From DAOUBA01 sp034432855 (lineage in GTDB: Bacteria > Chloroflexota > Anaerolineae > B4-G1), in contig DAOUBA010000073.1 in NCBI GenBank assembly GCA_034432855.1, positions 1-8,473 of the forward strand: DNA of 8,473 nt. Reading direction: 5' to 3'. A program made the translations under genes and the position numbers. The notes below the pieces were generated by a model, which was not told where the DNA came from, did not search any database, and saw nothing but the letters and a program-made list of their open reading frames with translations. Of this stretch, positions 1 through 6,199 are shown in pieces. The number at the start of each line of letters is the position of its first letter. Position 1 is the stretch's first letter.

Positions 1-142
1 GAGGCCGAAACGGGCATTCCGGTGACCTCGGTATTGGGCGCATAGGCCTGTCCTGGGCGACGCCGAGAGGCCGAAAAACAGGGGGTGAGGTCGAACGTTG
101 CCGTCAAGAACAGCACCGAGAGCCAACGCCTCTATGCCCCAA

Positions 143-157
143 TGTGACATAATCACA
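143..157. promoter_or_regulatory. Perfect small palindrome TGTGA-N5-TCACA
   Basis: The half-sites TGTGA (143-147) and TCACA (153-157) are perfect inverted repeats around CATAA. They resemble half-sites of Crp/Fnr-family regulators, but the usual CRP spacer is six bases and this one is five. If a minus-strand gene begins to the left of position 140, the palindrome would lie at its front. Otherwise it is simply 3' to the kinase gene. A chance match is quite possible. Confidence 0.2.
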
Positions 158-160
158 GCC

Positions 161-185
161 TGATCATCCCCCCCGGTGGAGATCA
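161..185 (-). terminator. Weak hairpin just after the last gene (possible terminator)
   Basis: TGATC (161-165) pairs with GATCA (181-185). After a one-base bulge, TCC (167-169) pairs with GGA (178-180), leaving an eight-base loop. It sits 15 bases beyond the stop codon of the terminal kinase, where a terminator is expected. No T-run follows it on the minus strand, so it does not meet the usual criteria for an intrinsic terminator. It may only protect the 3' end or have no role. Confidence 0.2.
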
Positions 186-199
186 ATCATCGTTCCATC

Positions 200-1459
200 C
201 TATGTGTCAAACTTGGGTGTCATAGGCACCGGCGGTGGCGCCGTAGGCGGCGCCGGTGTGGCTGTTGCCGGTCGCCGTGGTATAGGAGAAGGCGTCGGTG
301 TGCGGGTCGGCGCCAGCGTGGAGGTCGGCGCTATTGGTGCAACAGTAGACGCCGGTCGTCGTGTAGGAGAGGGCATCGGCGTGCGGGTCGGCATCAGCGT
401 GGAGGTCGGCGCTATTGGTGGGCCGGTGACCGGTGTAATCACTACGGCGGGTGCAGGAATTGTGGTCACTATGGGGGCCGGCACACTCACGGGCGTCTGC
501 CGGTCGTCCTGTGTGTTCTCGTACATCACCCACCCCAACACTGCCCCCAAACACAATGCGATCAGGGCCAAACTCCCTCCCACAGCAAGAGCGACCTTCT
601 GCCAACGGGCCATCCGAGCAATGGCATTGCTCACCAGTGCTCGATCCTCCTCGCCTCGCAGGGCAGCCTGCATCTCCGCCGCACTCTGGAAGCGCCGCCC
701 CACGTCGGTCTGCATCGCCCGCAGGATCACCGCCTCGGTACGCGGCGAAATGGCCGGGTTGAACTGCCGGGGGCGTGGCAGCACCTGCCCGGCCGCCAGC
801 AGCGGCGCCTCCGGCGGAACATGTCCGGTCAGTGCAAAGTACAGCGTAGCGCCCAACGAGTAAAGATCGCTGCGCTGGTCGGTGCCGCCGGCATATTGCT
901 CGATGGGAGCGTAGCCGGGGGAACCGGCTCCGCGGGCTACGGTGACCGTGGGACGGCCCGGTAGCAGATGCTTGGTGATGCCAAAGTCCACCAGCACCGC
1001 CCGGCCCTCCGGCGTGATGCGGATATTGGCCGGCTTTACGTCGCGATGGATGACCGGCGGCGACTGGGCATGCAGATAGGCCAGCGCATCCAGTATCTGG
1101 CCGGCCCAGGTCAACACCTGTTTCTCCGACAGCGGCCCCTGGCGCATCACCCGCTCCTCCAGGTCCTCTCCCTCTACGTAATCCATCACCATGAACTGGC
1201 GGCCGTCAGGGGTGATAAAGTGGTCGGTGACGGCCGGCAGGTGGGGATGGTGCAATGTGGCGAGCACTTCAGCCTCCAGGCGGAACTGTGCCTGGGCAGC
1301 GGGGGAGCGATCCTGGTTCTCCTTGAGCGCGACAAAGCGCCGCGCAAAACGCAGGTCGCGCGCCAGGTAGAGCGTACCCATCCCTCCGTGCCCCAAGGGC
1401 TGGAGGATCTGGTAGCGATTCGCCAGGGTGGCGCCGGGAATCCAGGGATTGTTACTCAT
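200..1459 (-). CDS. Membrane-anchored Ser/Thr protein kinase, canonical (419 aa)
   Basis: This is a Hanks-type (PknB-like) kinase that should phosphorylate Ser/Thr in cytosolic proteins. All catalytic landmarks are visible: glycine loop GHGGMG (23-28), ATP-binding K46 in VALK, HRD at 138-140 with K142 and N145, DFG at 158-160, and the APE equivalent API-E187 in YAPIEQY. Residues 289-311 form one membrane span. The outside tail (about 320-419) is rich in Thr, Pro and Ala and contains a 27-residue tandem repeat (about 348-401). There are no PASTA, TPR or WD repeats, so any sensing would have to involve the tail. The anchor and tail match those of the upstream PP2C almost word for word. The ATG lies eight bases after the PP2C stop, without a visible Shine-Dalgarno sequence, so translation is probably coupled. 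It is the last gene of the cluster and ends in TAG. The call as an active kinase is firm; the substrate is unknown. Confidence 0.96.
   Translation of the reverse strand: MSNNPWIPGATLANRYQILQPLGHGGMGTLYLARDLRFARRFVALKENQDRSPAAQAQFRLEAEVLATLHHPHLPAVTDHFITPDGRQFMVMDYVEGEDLEERVMRQGPLSEKQVLTWAGQILDALAYLHAQSPPVIHRDVKPANIRITPEGRAVLVDFGITKHLLPGRPTVTVARGAGSPGYAPIEQYAGGTDQRSDLYSLGATLYFALTGHVPPEAPLLAAGQVLPRPRQFNPAISPRTEAVILRAMQTDVGRRFQSAAEMQAALRGEEDRALVSNAIARMARWQKVALAVGGSLALIALCLGAVLGWVMYENTQDDRQTPVSVPAPIVTTIPAPAVVITPVTGPPIAPTSTLMPTRTPMPSPTRRPASTVAPIAPTSTLAPTRTPTPSPIPRRPATATPAPPTAPPPVPMTPKFDT
283..338 (-). repeat. 56-bp tail repeat, copy A (in the kinase gene)
   Basis: This unit encodes the second PIAPTSTLAPTRTPTPSP-type segment of the kinase tail. 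It lies 81 bases (27 codons) from copy B in the same gene. It differs from copy C, in the phosphatase gene about 1.35 kb away, at only one of 56 positions, but from its tandem neighbour B at five. I compared the three copies base by base. Confidence 0.9.
364..419 (-). repeat. 56-bp tail repeat, copy B (in the kinase gene)
   Basis: This unit encodes the first PIAPTSTLMPTRTPMPSP-type segment of the kinase tail. By position it corresponds to copy C of the phosphatase, since both are preceded in the protein by TPVTG-P. It nevertheless has four mismatches to C, more than copy A has. This is consistent with unequal crossover or gene conversion among the tails. Confidence 0.9.
451..545 (-). repeat. 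Shared membrane-anchor block, kinase copy
   Basis: This block encodes LGWVMYENTQDDRQ, the end of the membrane span, and the following SVPA...TTIPA stretch. It aligns without gaps to 1770-1864 in the PP2C gene, where the protein reads LGWVMYENTQNDRQ. The similarity is high at both DNA and protein level, although the attached catalytic domains are unrelated. Confidence 0.85.
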
Positions 1460-1467
1460 CGCAAAGT

Positions 1468-2811
1468 TTATGGTGGTGTACCATCAGGTGGTGGTGGTGG
1501 TGGTGGTGACTTCTCCGTTTGCGGCGGCTGTTCAGGCGGTGGCGGCGGTGGCTGTTCTCCAGGGCCACCCTCTGTGGGCGTGATCGGCGTCCCCGTAGGC
1601 GGTATTGGCATGTCGGTGGGCCGTTGGCGCTGTGTAGGAGAAGGCGTCGGCGTGCGGGTCGGCGCCAGCGTGGAGGTCGGCGCTATTGGTGTACCGGTGA
1701 CCGGCGTAGTGCTAGTCACTACGCCGCCTGGAGCGATGATTGACTCATCAGTGGTGGTAACAATGGCAGTAGCAGGAATCGTGGTCACTGTGGTGGCCGG
1801 CACACTCGTGGGCATCTGCCGGTCGTTCTGGGTGTTCTCGTACATCACCCACCCCAATACCGCCATCAGGCACAGCGTTATCGCCATGAGCACGGCCCCG
1901 ATCAAGAGTATCACCTGCTGCTTGCGCGTCATTCTGCGAGAGCCAGGCAGGAGGTTGCCCAGCCCTCCGCCGCCAGCCGCAGGCTTTTTCCCGCCCAGCC
2001 GCGCGATCACGACCGAGATGTTGTCAAAGCCCCCACGCCGGTTGGCCGCCGCGATCAGACGCCGCGCCGCTTGTTTCGGGAGGCCATCGGCCAGGCGGGC
2101 GATCTCGGCGTCGCTCACCATGTCCGGCAGCCCATCGGAGCAGAGAAGCACCACGTCACCCGCGGCTAGTTGCAGCGGTGGAAAGAGGTCCACCTGCACC
2201 GTAGGCGCCAACCCCAGCGAGCGAGTCAATACGTTGCGGTCGGGGTCCAGTTCCGCCTTCTCGACGGTGATCAACCCCTGCTCGATCTTGCGCTGCGTCA
2301 GTGTATGGTCGCGGGTCAGTTGGTGAGCCACCCCATCCCGGATCAGATAGACGCGACTGTCGCCGACATTGGCCACATAGAGCATATTCCCGTGAATCAC
2401 GGCCGCCGCCATCGTAGAGCCAGCCTCGTGTGCGCCGGTGCTCTGGAGGTACTGGTAGAGCGAGGCATTGGCGATGCCGATGGCGCTCTGCAAATCGCTA
2501 CCCAGGTCGGGGCCGGAGAGGTCGTAGTAGCGTTCGACGGCGATGCGGACGGCCCAGCGGCTGGCCTCTGCGCCGGCCTGCGCGCCCCCCACACCGTCGG
2601 CGACGACAAGGATCTGCCCCCGCCGGGCCAGGTGCTCCGCCGACGGCTTGAACGGGAAAGTGTCTACCCCGGAATGGGGGTAGAGCGCATCCTCGTTGCC
2701 CTCGCGCTCGCGGCCCTTGTCGGTGGCGCCCCACACCTCCAGGGGTAGCACCGGACCGGGCATAGGGCGCGAGCCGGGTTGCGGTGTTGGAGGCGGATAA
2801 CCTGCATTCAT
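1468..2811 (-). CDS. Membrane-anchored PP2C-type Ser/Thr phosphatase (447 aa)
   Basis: This is a PPM/PP2C metal-dependent phosphatase, expected to remove phosphate from Ser/Thr on the targets of the neighbouring kinases. After a Pro-rich leader (1-22), the catalytic domain spans about 25-273. It has the family metal ligands: D41 in GNEDA, D72 in ADGVGG, D226 in CSDG and D263 in GGFDN (Phe replaces the more usual Glu before this Asp). VANVGDSRVYL and TRDHTLTQ are also present. A basic linker (RRMTRKQQ) leads to a membrane span at about 299-321. The outside tail is Thr/Pro-rich and ends in runs of six and seven prolines. Span and tail match the downstream kinase. The ATG is three bases after the upstream kinase stop, with GGGGAGG ten bases ahead of it, which supports this start over M17. 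The gene ends in TAA. The phosphatase call is firm; the specificity is unknown. Confidence 0.96.
   Translation of the reverse strand: MNAGYPPPTPQPGSRPMPGPVLPLEVWGATDKGREREGNEDALYPHSGVDTFPFKPSAEHLARRGQILVVADGVGGAQAGAEASRWAVRIAVERYYDLSGPDLGSDLQSAIGIANASLYQYLQSTGAHEAGSTMAAAVIHGNMLYVANVGDSRVYLIRDGVAHQLTRDHTLTQRKIEQGLITVEKAELDPDRNVLTRSLGLAPTVQVDLFPPLQLAAGDVVLLCSDGLPDMVSDAEIARLADGLPKQAARRLIAAANRRGGFDNISVVIARLGGKKPAAGGGGLGNLLPGSRRMTRKQQVILLIGAVLMAITLCLMAVLGWVMYENTQNDRQMPTSVPATTVTTIPATAIVTTTDESIIAPGGVVTSTTPVTGTPIAPTSTLAPTRTPTPSPTQRQRPTDMPIPPTGTPITPTEGGPGEQPPPPPPEQPPQTEKSPPPPPPPDGTPP
1487..1507 (-). repeat. Trinucleotide run, seven GGT units on the plus strand
   Basis: Seven uninterrupted GGT units form most of the last polyproline run of the PP2C. 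On the coding strand they read as six CCA codons, with a TCA (Ser) codon ahead and CCT after. In-frame slippage here would change proline number without breaking the gene. The run ends about 17 bases before the PP2C stop codon and so lies immediately ahead of the terminal kinase start. Confidence 0.85.
1635..1690 (-). repeat. 56-bp tail repeat, copy C (in the PP2C gene)
   Basis: This is a single copy in the phosphatase tail encoding PIAPTSTLAPTRTPTPSP. It differs by one base from copy A and four from copy B in the kinase gene. Confidence 0.9.
1770..1864 (-). repeat. Shared membrane-anchor block, phosphatase copy
   Basis: This is the counterpart of 451-545 in the kinase gene. Between this block and copy C the phosphatase carries an extra stretch of roughly 17 residues (around TTDESIIAPGG) that the kinase lacks. 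The homology is therefore a mosaic and not one clean duplication. Confidence 0.85.
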
Positions 2812-2814
2812 CGT

Positions 2815-4068
2815 CTAATAACCTCCCCGAGTTACGGTTACAGCAGGGGTTTCAGTCGGCCTGGGGCGAGGACTCGGCGTCAACGTCGGCCGCAGCGTGC
2901 TCGTCGGCGCCACAGCAGTCGGCGTTACCAGAGTCGGCGCGGCAGTCGCCGGTGGAGACGTCGGCATCTCTGTAATGGTCGTAGGGACCGGCAAGACGGG
3001 AGTTGGCGTGGGGGTGGCACGATGACCAAGCGCCCAGCAACCTCCCACTCCTCCGCCTGCCAGGCAGGCAGCCAGGGTGACGCCGACAAAGGTACGCCGC
3101 ATCGTTGCCCCCCAATCGAATGGAGTCGGCAGCGCTTCGAGCGCCGCGCGCATCTCGGAGGCGGTCTGGAAACGGTGGGCCGGGTCTTTGGCCAGCGCGC
3201 GCATCACGATCGCCTCCAACGCCGGCGGGATGGCAGGGCGCAGTTGGCGCGGCGGCGGCGGAACATAGATCGGATCGGCCACCAGGGCAATGTTCTCGAA
3301 GGGCAGGCAGCCGGTGAGCATCTCGTAGAGCACGACACCCAGAGAAAAGATGTCGGAGCGGACGTCCACCGGGCAAGAGTGTCGGCTCAGTTCCAGGGCT
3401 TGCTCTGGCGAGACATACTCGGGCGTGGCAACGCCCAACTGGCCCACGCGGGGATAGCGCAGGTCGCGGGCGATGCCAAAGTCACACAGGACCGCGCGCG
3501 GCACGCTTCCGCGCAGGTACCGGAAGCGACGATGGTGAAAGAGCACATTGCCGGGCTTGACGTCCAGGTTGACGACGCAGCGCTCGTGGATGTGCTCCAG
3601 CGCGGCGGCCAATTGGCGGGCGATGCCCAACGCCTCCAACAGGCCCAGGTACCGCTCTCCCTGCGGCGGCGGACGCAGCAGGTCGGTGATTGTGGTGGGG
3701 CGGGTCAGGGCGCGCTCGAGAGAGCCCCCGTTGACGAGTTCCATCGTATAGTACCAGCCCCAGCCAAAGCGGAAACGTTCCCGCGCCGCATAGACCGGCC
3801 TGTGATAGCCCGCGATAGGATAGATGCGCACCACGTTGGGATGATCGAAGCGGCTGAGCAAGTCCGCTTCGGTCGCCAGCGCCACCTGGTACTCCTCTTT
3901 GGCGACCTTGAGCGCCAGGCGGCGGGGCATATGAGGTTGGCGGTATTTTTCGCGCACTTCGACCTCGAACACACGCGCCATCCCACCGCGTCCTCGCTTG
4001 AATCCGCGCACCACGCGGTAGGGACCGATGCGATCGCCGGCCTGAATGTAATCCAGTTCTTCACTCAT
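2815..4068 (-). CDS. Membrane-anchored Ser/Thr protein kinase with an NLD catalytic loop (417 aa)
   Basis: This is a Hanks-type kinase domain covering about residues 17-310. Visible motifs are the glycine loop FKRGRGGMA (23-31), K54 in LALK, the catalytic loop VNLDVKPGN with D169, K171 and N174, DFG at 196-198, and SPE at 220-222. His-Arg of HRD are replaced by Asn-Leu, making it a non-RD kinase, but the catalytic Asp, Lys and Asn remain, so it is probably active. The N-lobe carries an insertion around ARERFRFGWGW (95-105). A Gly-rich hydrophobic stretch (about 326-347) is a likely membrane span. The outside tail is Thr/Pro-rich and ends TRGGY. The frame is open to an ATG at 4206, but that start would overlap the vWA gene by 95 bases and add an Arg-rich leader. 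The ATG at 4068 places MSEELDYIQAGDRIGPYRVV directly before the domain. No good ribosome site precedes 4068; a nine-codon leader frame may supply coupling. Stop is TAG. Confidence 0.93.
   Translation of the reverse strand: MSEELDYIQAGDRIGPYRVVRGFKRGRGGMARVFEVEVREKYRQPHMPRRLALKVAKEEYQVALATEADLLSRFDHPNVVRIYPIAGYHRPVYAARERFRFGWGWYYTMELVNGGSLERALTRPTTITDLLRPPPQGERYLGLLEALGIARQLAAALEHIHERCVVNLDVKPGNVLFHHRRFRYLRGSVPRAVLCDFGIARDLRYPRVGQLGVATPEYVSPEQALELSRHSCPVDVRSDIFSLGVVLYEMLTGCLPFENIALVADPIYVPPPPRQLRPAIPPALEAIVMRALAKDPAHRFQTASEMRAALEALPTPFDWGATMRRTFVGVTLAACLAGGGVGGCWALGHRATPTPTPVLPVPTTITEMPTSPPATAAPTLVTPTAVAPTSTLRPTLTPSPRPRPTETPAVTVTRGGY
2822..2828 (-). promoter_or_regulatory. Ribosome binding site for the membrane PP2C
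   Basis: GGGGAGG on the minus strand lies ten bases before the ATG at 2811. It is encoded inside the last codons of the upstream kinase (...TRGGY), so the two genes are tightly interlocked. It supports the first Met as the start. Confidence 0.75.
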
Positions 4069-4090
4069 CTTGCACAGGCCTGCCCGACAT
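4061..4090 (-). CDS. Possible nine-codon leader frame (MSGRPVQDE) ahead of the kinase
   Basis: In the 43-base gap after the vWA gene, an ATG at 4090 opens a frame of nine codons. It ends in TGA at 4061-4063, overlapping the kinase start codon region by eight bases. A GGGGGG stretch (4100-4105) lies nine bases ahead of this ATG, a workable ribosome-site position, whereas the kinase ATG itself has none. Termination-reinitiation could thus feed the kinase. A frame this short arises easily by chance, so this is only a suggestion from spacing. Confidence 0.2.
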   Translation of the reverse strand: MSGRPVQDE

Positions 4091-4111
4091 GTAAAAATTC
4101 CCCCCGAGATT

Positions 4112-6178
4112 CTAGGGCTGTATGACCTTGGTCGGGCCTCCGGGCGTAGGCTGCTGCTGGGTCGGTGGTGGCTGTTGTGCAGCGCCAGGCCACGACGGCG
4201 GTGCACCAGGCGGCGGCTGTTGCGGCGGCGAGGGCGGCTGATACGACGGCCCCGGCGGAGGCGGGAGAGGCCCTCCAGGGGCAGCCAGGCCAGGCTGGGC
4301 CAACTGGCGCGTCGTGCCGCCGAGCCGCTTGAACTGCAGGCGCGTCATCCCTACCTCGATCACCGCATCCGGCTGGAGCAGCACACGCTGATGCGGCGAG
4401 ATCGGAATGCCGTTCACGCGCGTGCCGTTCTTGCTCCCCTCATCAATGATGTAAAACTGGGTCTGATCCTGCTGGATGGAAAAGTGCGGGTTCGAGACAT
4501 ACTCGTCGTACAGCGCAAAGTCGCAGAATTGCGGGTCACGCCCCACCTTGACGACCGGACCGCCCAGACGGAACTCTTTTCCCACATTTGCACCCTGGAC
4601 TATGACCAGTTTGCCCGGTGCGCGCATCGCACCAGCACTTAGCGGCCTGGTAAGCCCCTTGAGCACACCGGTAGTAGACGTGATGACCTTGCGCGCCATT
4701 TCACCCCGTGTGCGGATGAGCAAGATGAGCAGGATCAAGAAACCTATCGCCAGCGCCCCCAGGATCAGGAGCAGCCACCAGTTGGTGAAAAGCCAGCCGA
4801 GTACCTGCTGCCACCACGGCGGCGGTGGCGATGGCTCCCAATGCACCTCTACATTCACCGGTGGGCTGGCAACCGTCTGCGAGAGGTAGGAATCATCTGC
4901 CTGAGCGGTAAAAGTGAACCGCTCGATCCTGGTCTGCCGCGTTTCCACCATTTCTTCCGTCTGGGTGATGTAATCCGTCACGTCCCAACTGGCGCTGAAC
5001 GGCGCCGCCGTAGCAGTGGCGACGAGCACCCCATTGGCATAATAACGTACGACGCTCGGATCGCGTGTCACGCCATCTGGGAACGTCAGGGCGACGCTCA
5101 GGGGAATCTCGACCCGCGGGGTACGGGAATAAGGCACCGTATAGACAAAACCCTCGGTCGGGGAAGAGAGCGTCACCTCCGGCAACTCGAGCACCGAGGA
5201 AAAGTTGACCGAATCGTCGGCGGAACCGATAGCAGTATTGACGCGGATGTCGAGCGTGTAAGTGCCTTTGGGCAGGTGAGTTTCGTAACTCACCACGTAC
5301 TGATTACGCTGCGTAACAATGTTATCGAACATCGCCAATACCTGCATCCGGGTCTCGTCGCTATTCTGCAACTGGTAGAGACCGAACGTTTGAGAGGCCA
5401 GGCGCTTGAGGTTGCTTTCGGCAGAGAGCGAACCGCCCCGCTGCGCCATGCCGACGGTGTAGATAGAGATATCGGCTGCGTTGGCTTTGCGGATGATGTC
5501 CTGCTCGCGCACCTCGTCGCTAAAGTTGGGGTCAATGCCATCGGAAAAGACGACGACGACCTTGCGGCGATAAGAGAGCACGTCGCGGATCGGCGCATCC
5601 GGGTTGGCGGTGAGCAGCCGCAGCGCCTCGTCCAGCCCTTCGTAGAGCGGTGTGCCGCCGCGCACGGCCTCACCCTCCATGGCTATCAGCGCATTCAGCA
5701 CCAGATTCTTGTCCACTGGATTGTATGAAAAGTTCTCCTTAGGCTCCAGCACACCGTTCTCCCCCACACCAACAATGGCGACGATGTCGTCGCTGGGAGC
5801 GCCGGTCGCGCTGAGGCGGTCAACTAACTCGCGTGCCAGGTCGGTGGCCTCGCGGATGCGCGTATCACCAGGGGCCGAGATCCCACCCCGGTCTACCACA
5901 ATCACGACGGCCAGGCCAATCGGTTCGTAGGAGAGACCCGGCGTCCCCACGCTCGCCCTTGCCTCTTTGACCTGGAAACTATCAGCGGTCAGGTCGCCGA
6001 TACTCTGGGCCGTATTCGGGTCAATCACAGAGACATAGGTGCGTACCTGAGGCGGGGCAGTGGTGGTATCCGGTGTCCCCTGGATCACAACCAGTGGGCC
6101 GAGTTCCTGCGCCAGGCCAGCCCGCGTCAGAGCCCACAGCAGCAAGGCAACGACCATCACAGGTAAAGATTTCCTCAT
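4112..6178 (-). CDS. Extracytoplasmic vWA domain, transmembrane and cytosolic FHA protein (688 aa)
   Basis: A signal peptide (MRK followed by a hydrophobic core, likely cut after GLA at 21-23) exports the N-terminus. A vWA-like domain runs from about 86 to 295: the strand IGLAVVIVVD, T176 in GGTPLYEG, and D213 in VVVFSDGID. The first MIDAS motif is DRGGIS (96-101) instead of DxSxS, so metal binding may be weak or lost. Residues 330-445 are probably beta-sandwich in nature (inference). A membrane span lies at about 466-489. The cytosolic FHA domain (about 522-616) has the phosphothreonine-pocket residues G546, R547, S562, H565, N584 and G585. The Pro/Gln-rich C-terminus ends TKVIQP. The topology, vWA outside and FHA inside, suits a receptor or scaffold that brings phosphorylated partners to the membrane. 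GGGAGG eight bases ahead of the ATG confirms the start. No catalytic function is expected. Confidence 0.93.
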   Translation of the reverse strand: MRKSLPVMVVALLLWALTRAGLAQELGPLVVIQGTPDTTTAPPQVRTYVSVIDPNTAQSIGDLTADSFQVKEARASVGTPGLSYEPIGLAVVIVVDRGGISAPGDTRIREATDLARELVDRLSATGAPSDDIVAIVGVGENGVLEPKENFSYNPVDKNLVLNALIAMEGEAVRGGTPLYEGLDEALRLLTANPDAPIRDVLSYRRKVVVVFSDGIDPNFSDEVREQDIIRKANAADISIYTVGMAQRGGSLSAESNLKRLASQTFGLYQLQNSDETRMQVLAMFDNIVTQRNQYVVSYETHLPKGTYTLDIRVNTAIGSADDSVNFSSVLELPEVTLSSPTEGFVYTVPYSRTPRVEIPLSVALTFPDGVTRDPSVVRYYANGVLVATATAAPFSASWDVTDYITQTEEMVETRQTRIERFTFTAQADDSYLSQTVASPPVNVEVHWEPSPPPPWWQQVLGWLFTNWWLLLILGALAIGFLILLILLIRTRGEMARKVITSTTGVLKGLTRPLSAGAMRAPGKLVIVQGANVGKEFRLGGPVVKVGRDPQFCDFALYDEYVSNPHFSIQQDQTQFYIIDEGSKNGTRVNGIPISPHQRVLLQPDAVIEVGMTRLQFKRLGGTTRQLAQPGLAAPGGPLPPPPGPSYQPPSPPQQPPPGAPPSWPGAAQQPPPTQQQPTPGGPTKVIQP

Positions 6179-6186
6179 CGCTTCAT

Positions 6187-6192
6187 CCTCCC
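6187..6192 (-). promoter_or_regulatory. Ribosome binding site for the vWA-FHA gene
   Basis: GGGAGG on the minus strand sits eight bases before the ATG at 6178, in the 21-base gap after the PP2C fusion gene. An ATG lying between them (GGATGAAG) is out of frame and meets a stop within three codons, so 6178 is preferred. Confidence 0.75.
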
Positions 6193-6199
6193 GAAAAGG

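Larger units (their letters stand above)
1..199. other. Left-edge stretch with no supported gene
   Basis: This stretch lies downstream of the last gene of the minus-strand cluster. Three short frames run off the left edge and cannot be told apart. Plus frame 1 reads EAETGIPVTSVLGA and stops at 43-45, which could be the C-terminus of a convergent gene. One minus frame, open from about position 145 to the edge, starts MSHWGIEALALGAVLDG. Another minus frame contains QAYAPNTEVTGMPVSA. None has a motif I recognise. The 10-mer GAGGCCGAAA occurs at 1-10 and again at 67-76; this is probably chance. Two small inverted repeats are listed separately. The neighbouring sequence to the left is needed to decide. 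Confidence 0.5.

Noticed and set aside
143..157. A true CRP-binding site
   Set aside because: The half-sites match but the spacer is five bases instead of six, and no supported gene start lies beside it; kept only as a palindrome.
283..419. CRISPR-like or mobile-element repeats
   Set aside because: The repeated units are in-frame protein repeats within coding sequence at an 81-base period, with no spacers, terminal inverted repeats or transposase.
176..964. Arg/Cys-rich plus-strand frame opposite the terminal kinase
   Set aside because: The composition is what a Thr/Pro-coding tail gives when read antisense; the minus-strand kinase explains the region.
968..2326. Long open frame on the plus strand opposite the kinase and PP2C genes
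   Set aside because: It spans the junction between two well-supported minus-strand genes, reads as Arg/Gly/Val-rich low complexity and has no recognisable motif. Long antisense frames are common in GC-rich coding DNA.
2779..4125. Long open frame on the plus strand opposite the NLD kinase
   Set aside because: It is Arg/Gln/His-rich, lies exactly antisense to a kinase with clear motifs and shows no domain; it is a shadow frame.
4069..4206. N-terminal extension of the NLD kinase to the ATG at 4206
   Set aside because: It would overlap the vWA-FHA gene by 95 bases and add an Arg/Ser-rich leader with no homology to kinase N-termini; MSEELDYIQ at 4068 fits directly before the domain.
4841..5728. 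Plus-strand frame of 295 codons opposite the vWA gene
   Set aside because: It lies wholly antisense to the vWA domain, has no motif and no credible ribosome site.
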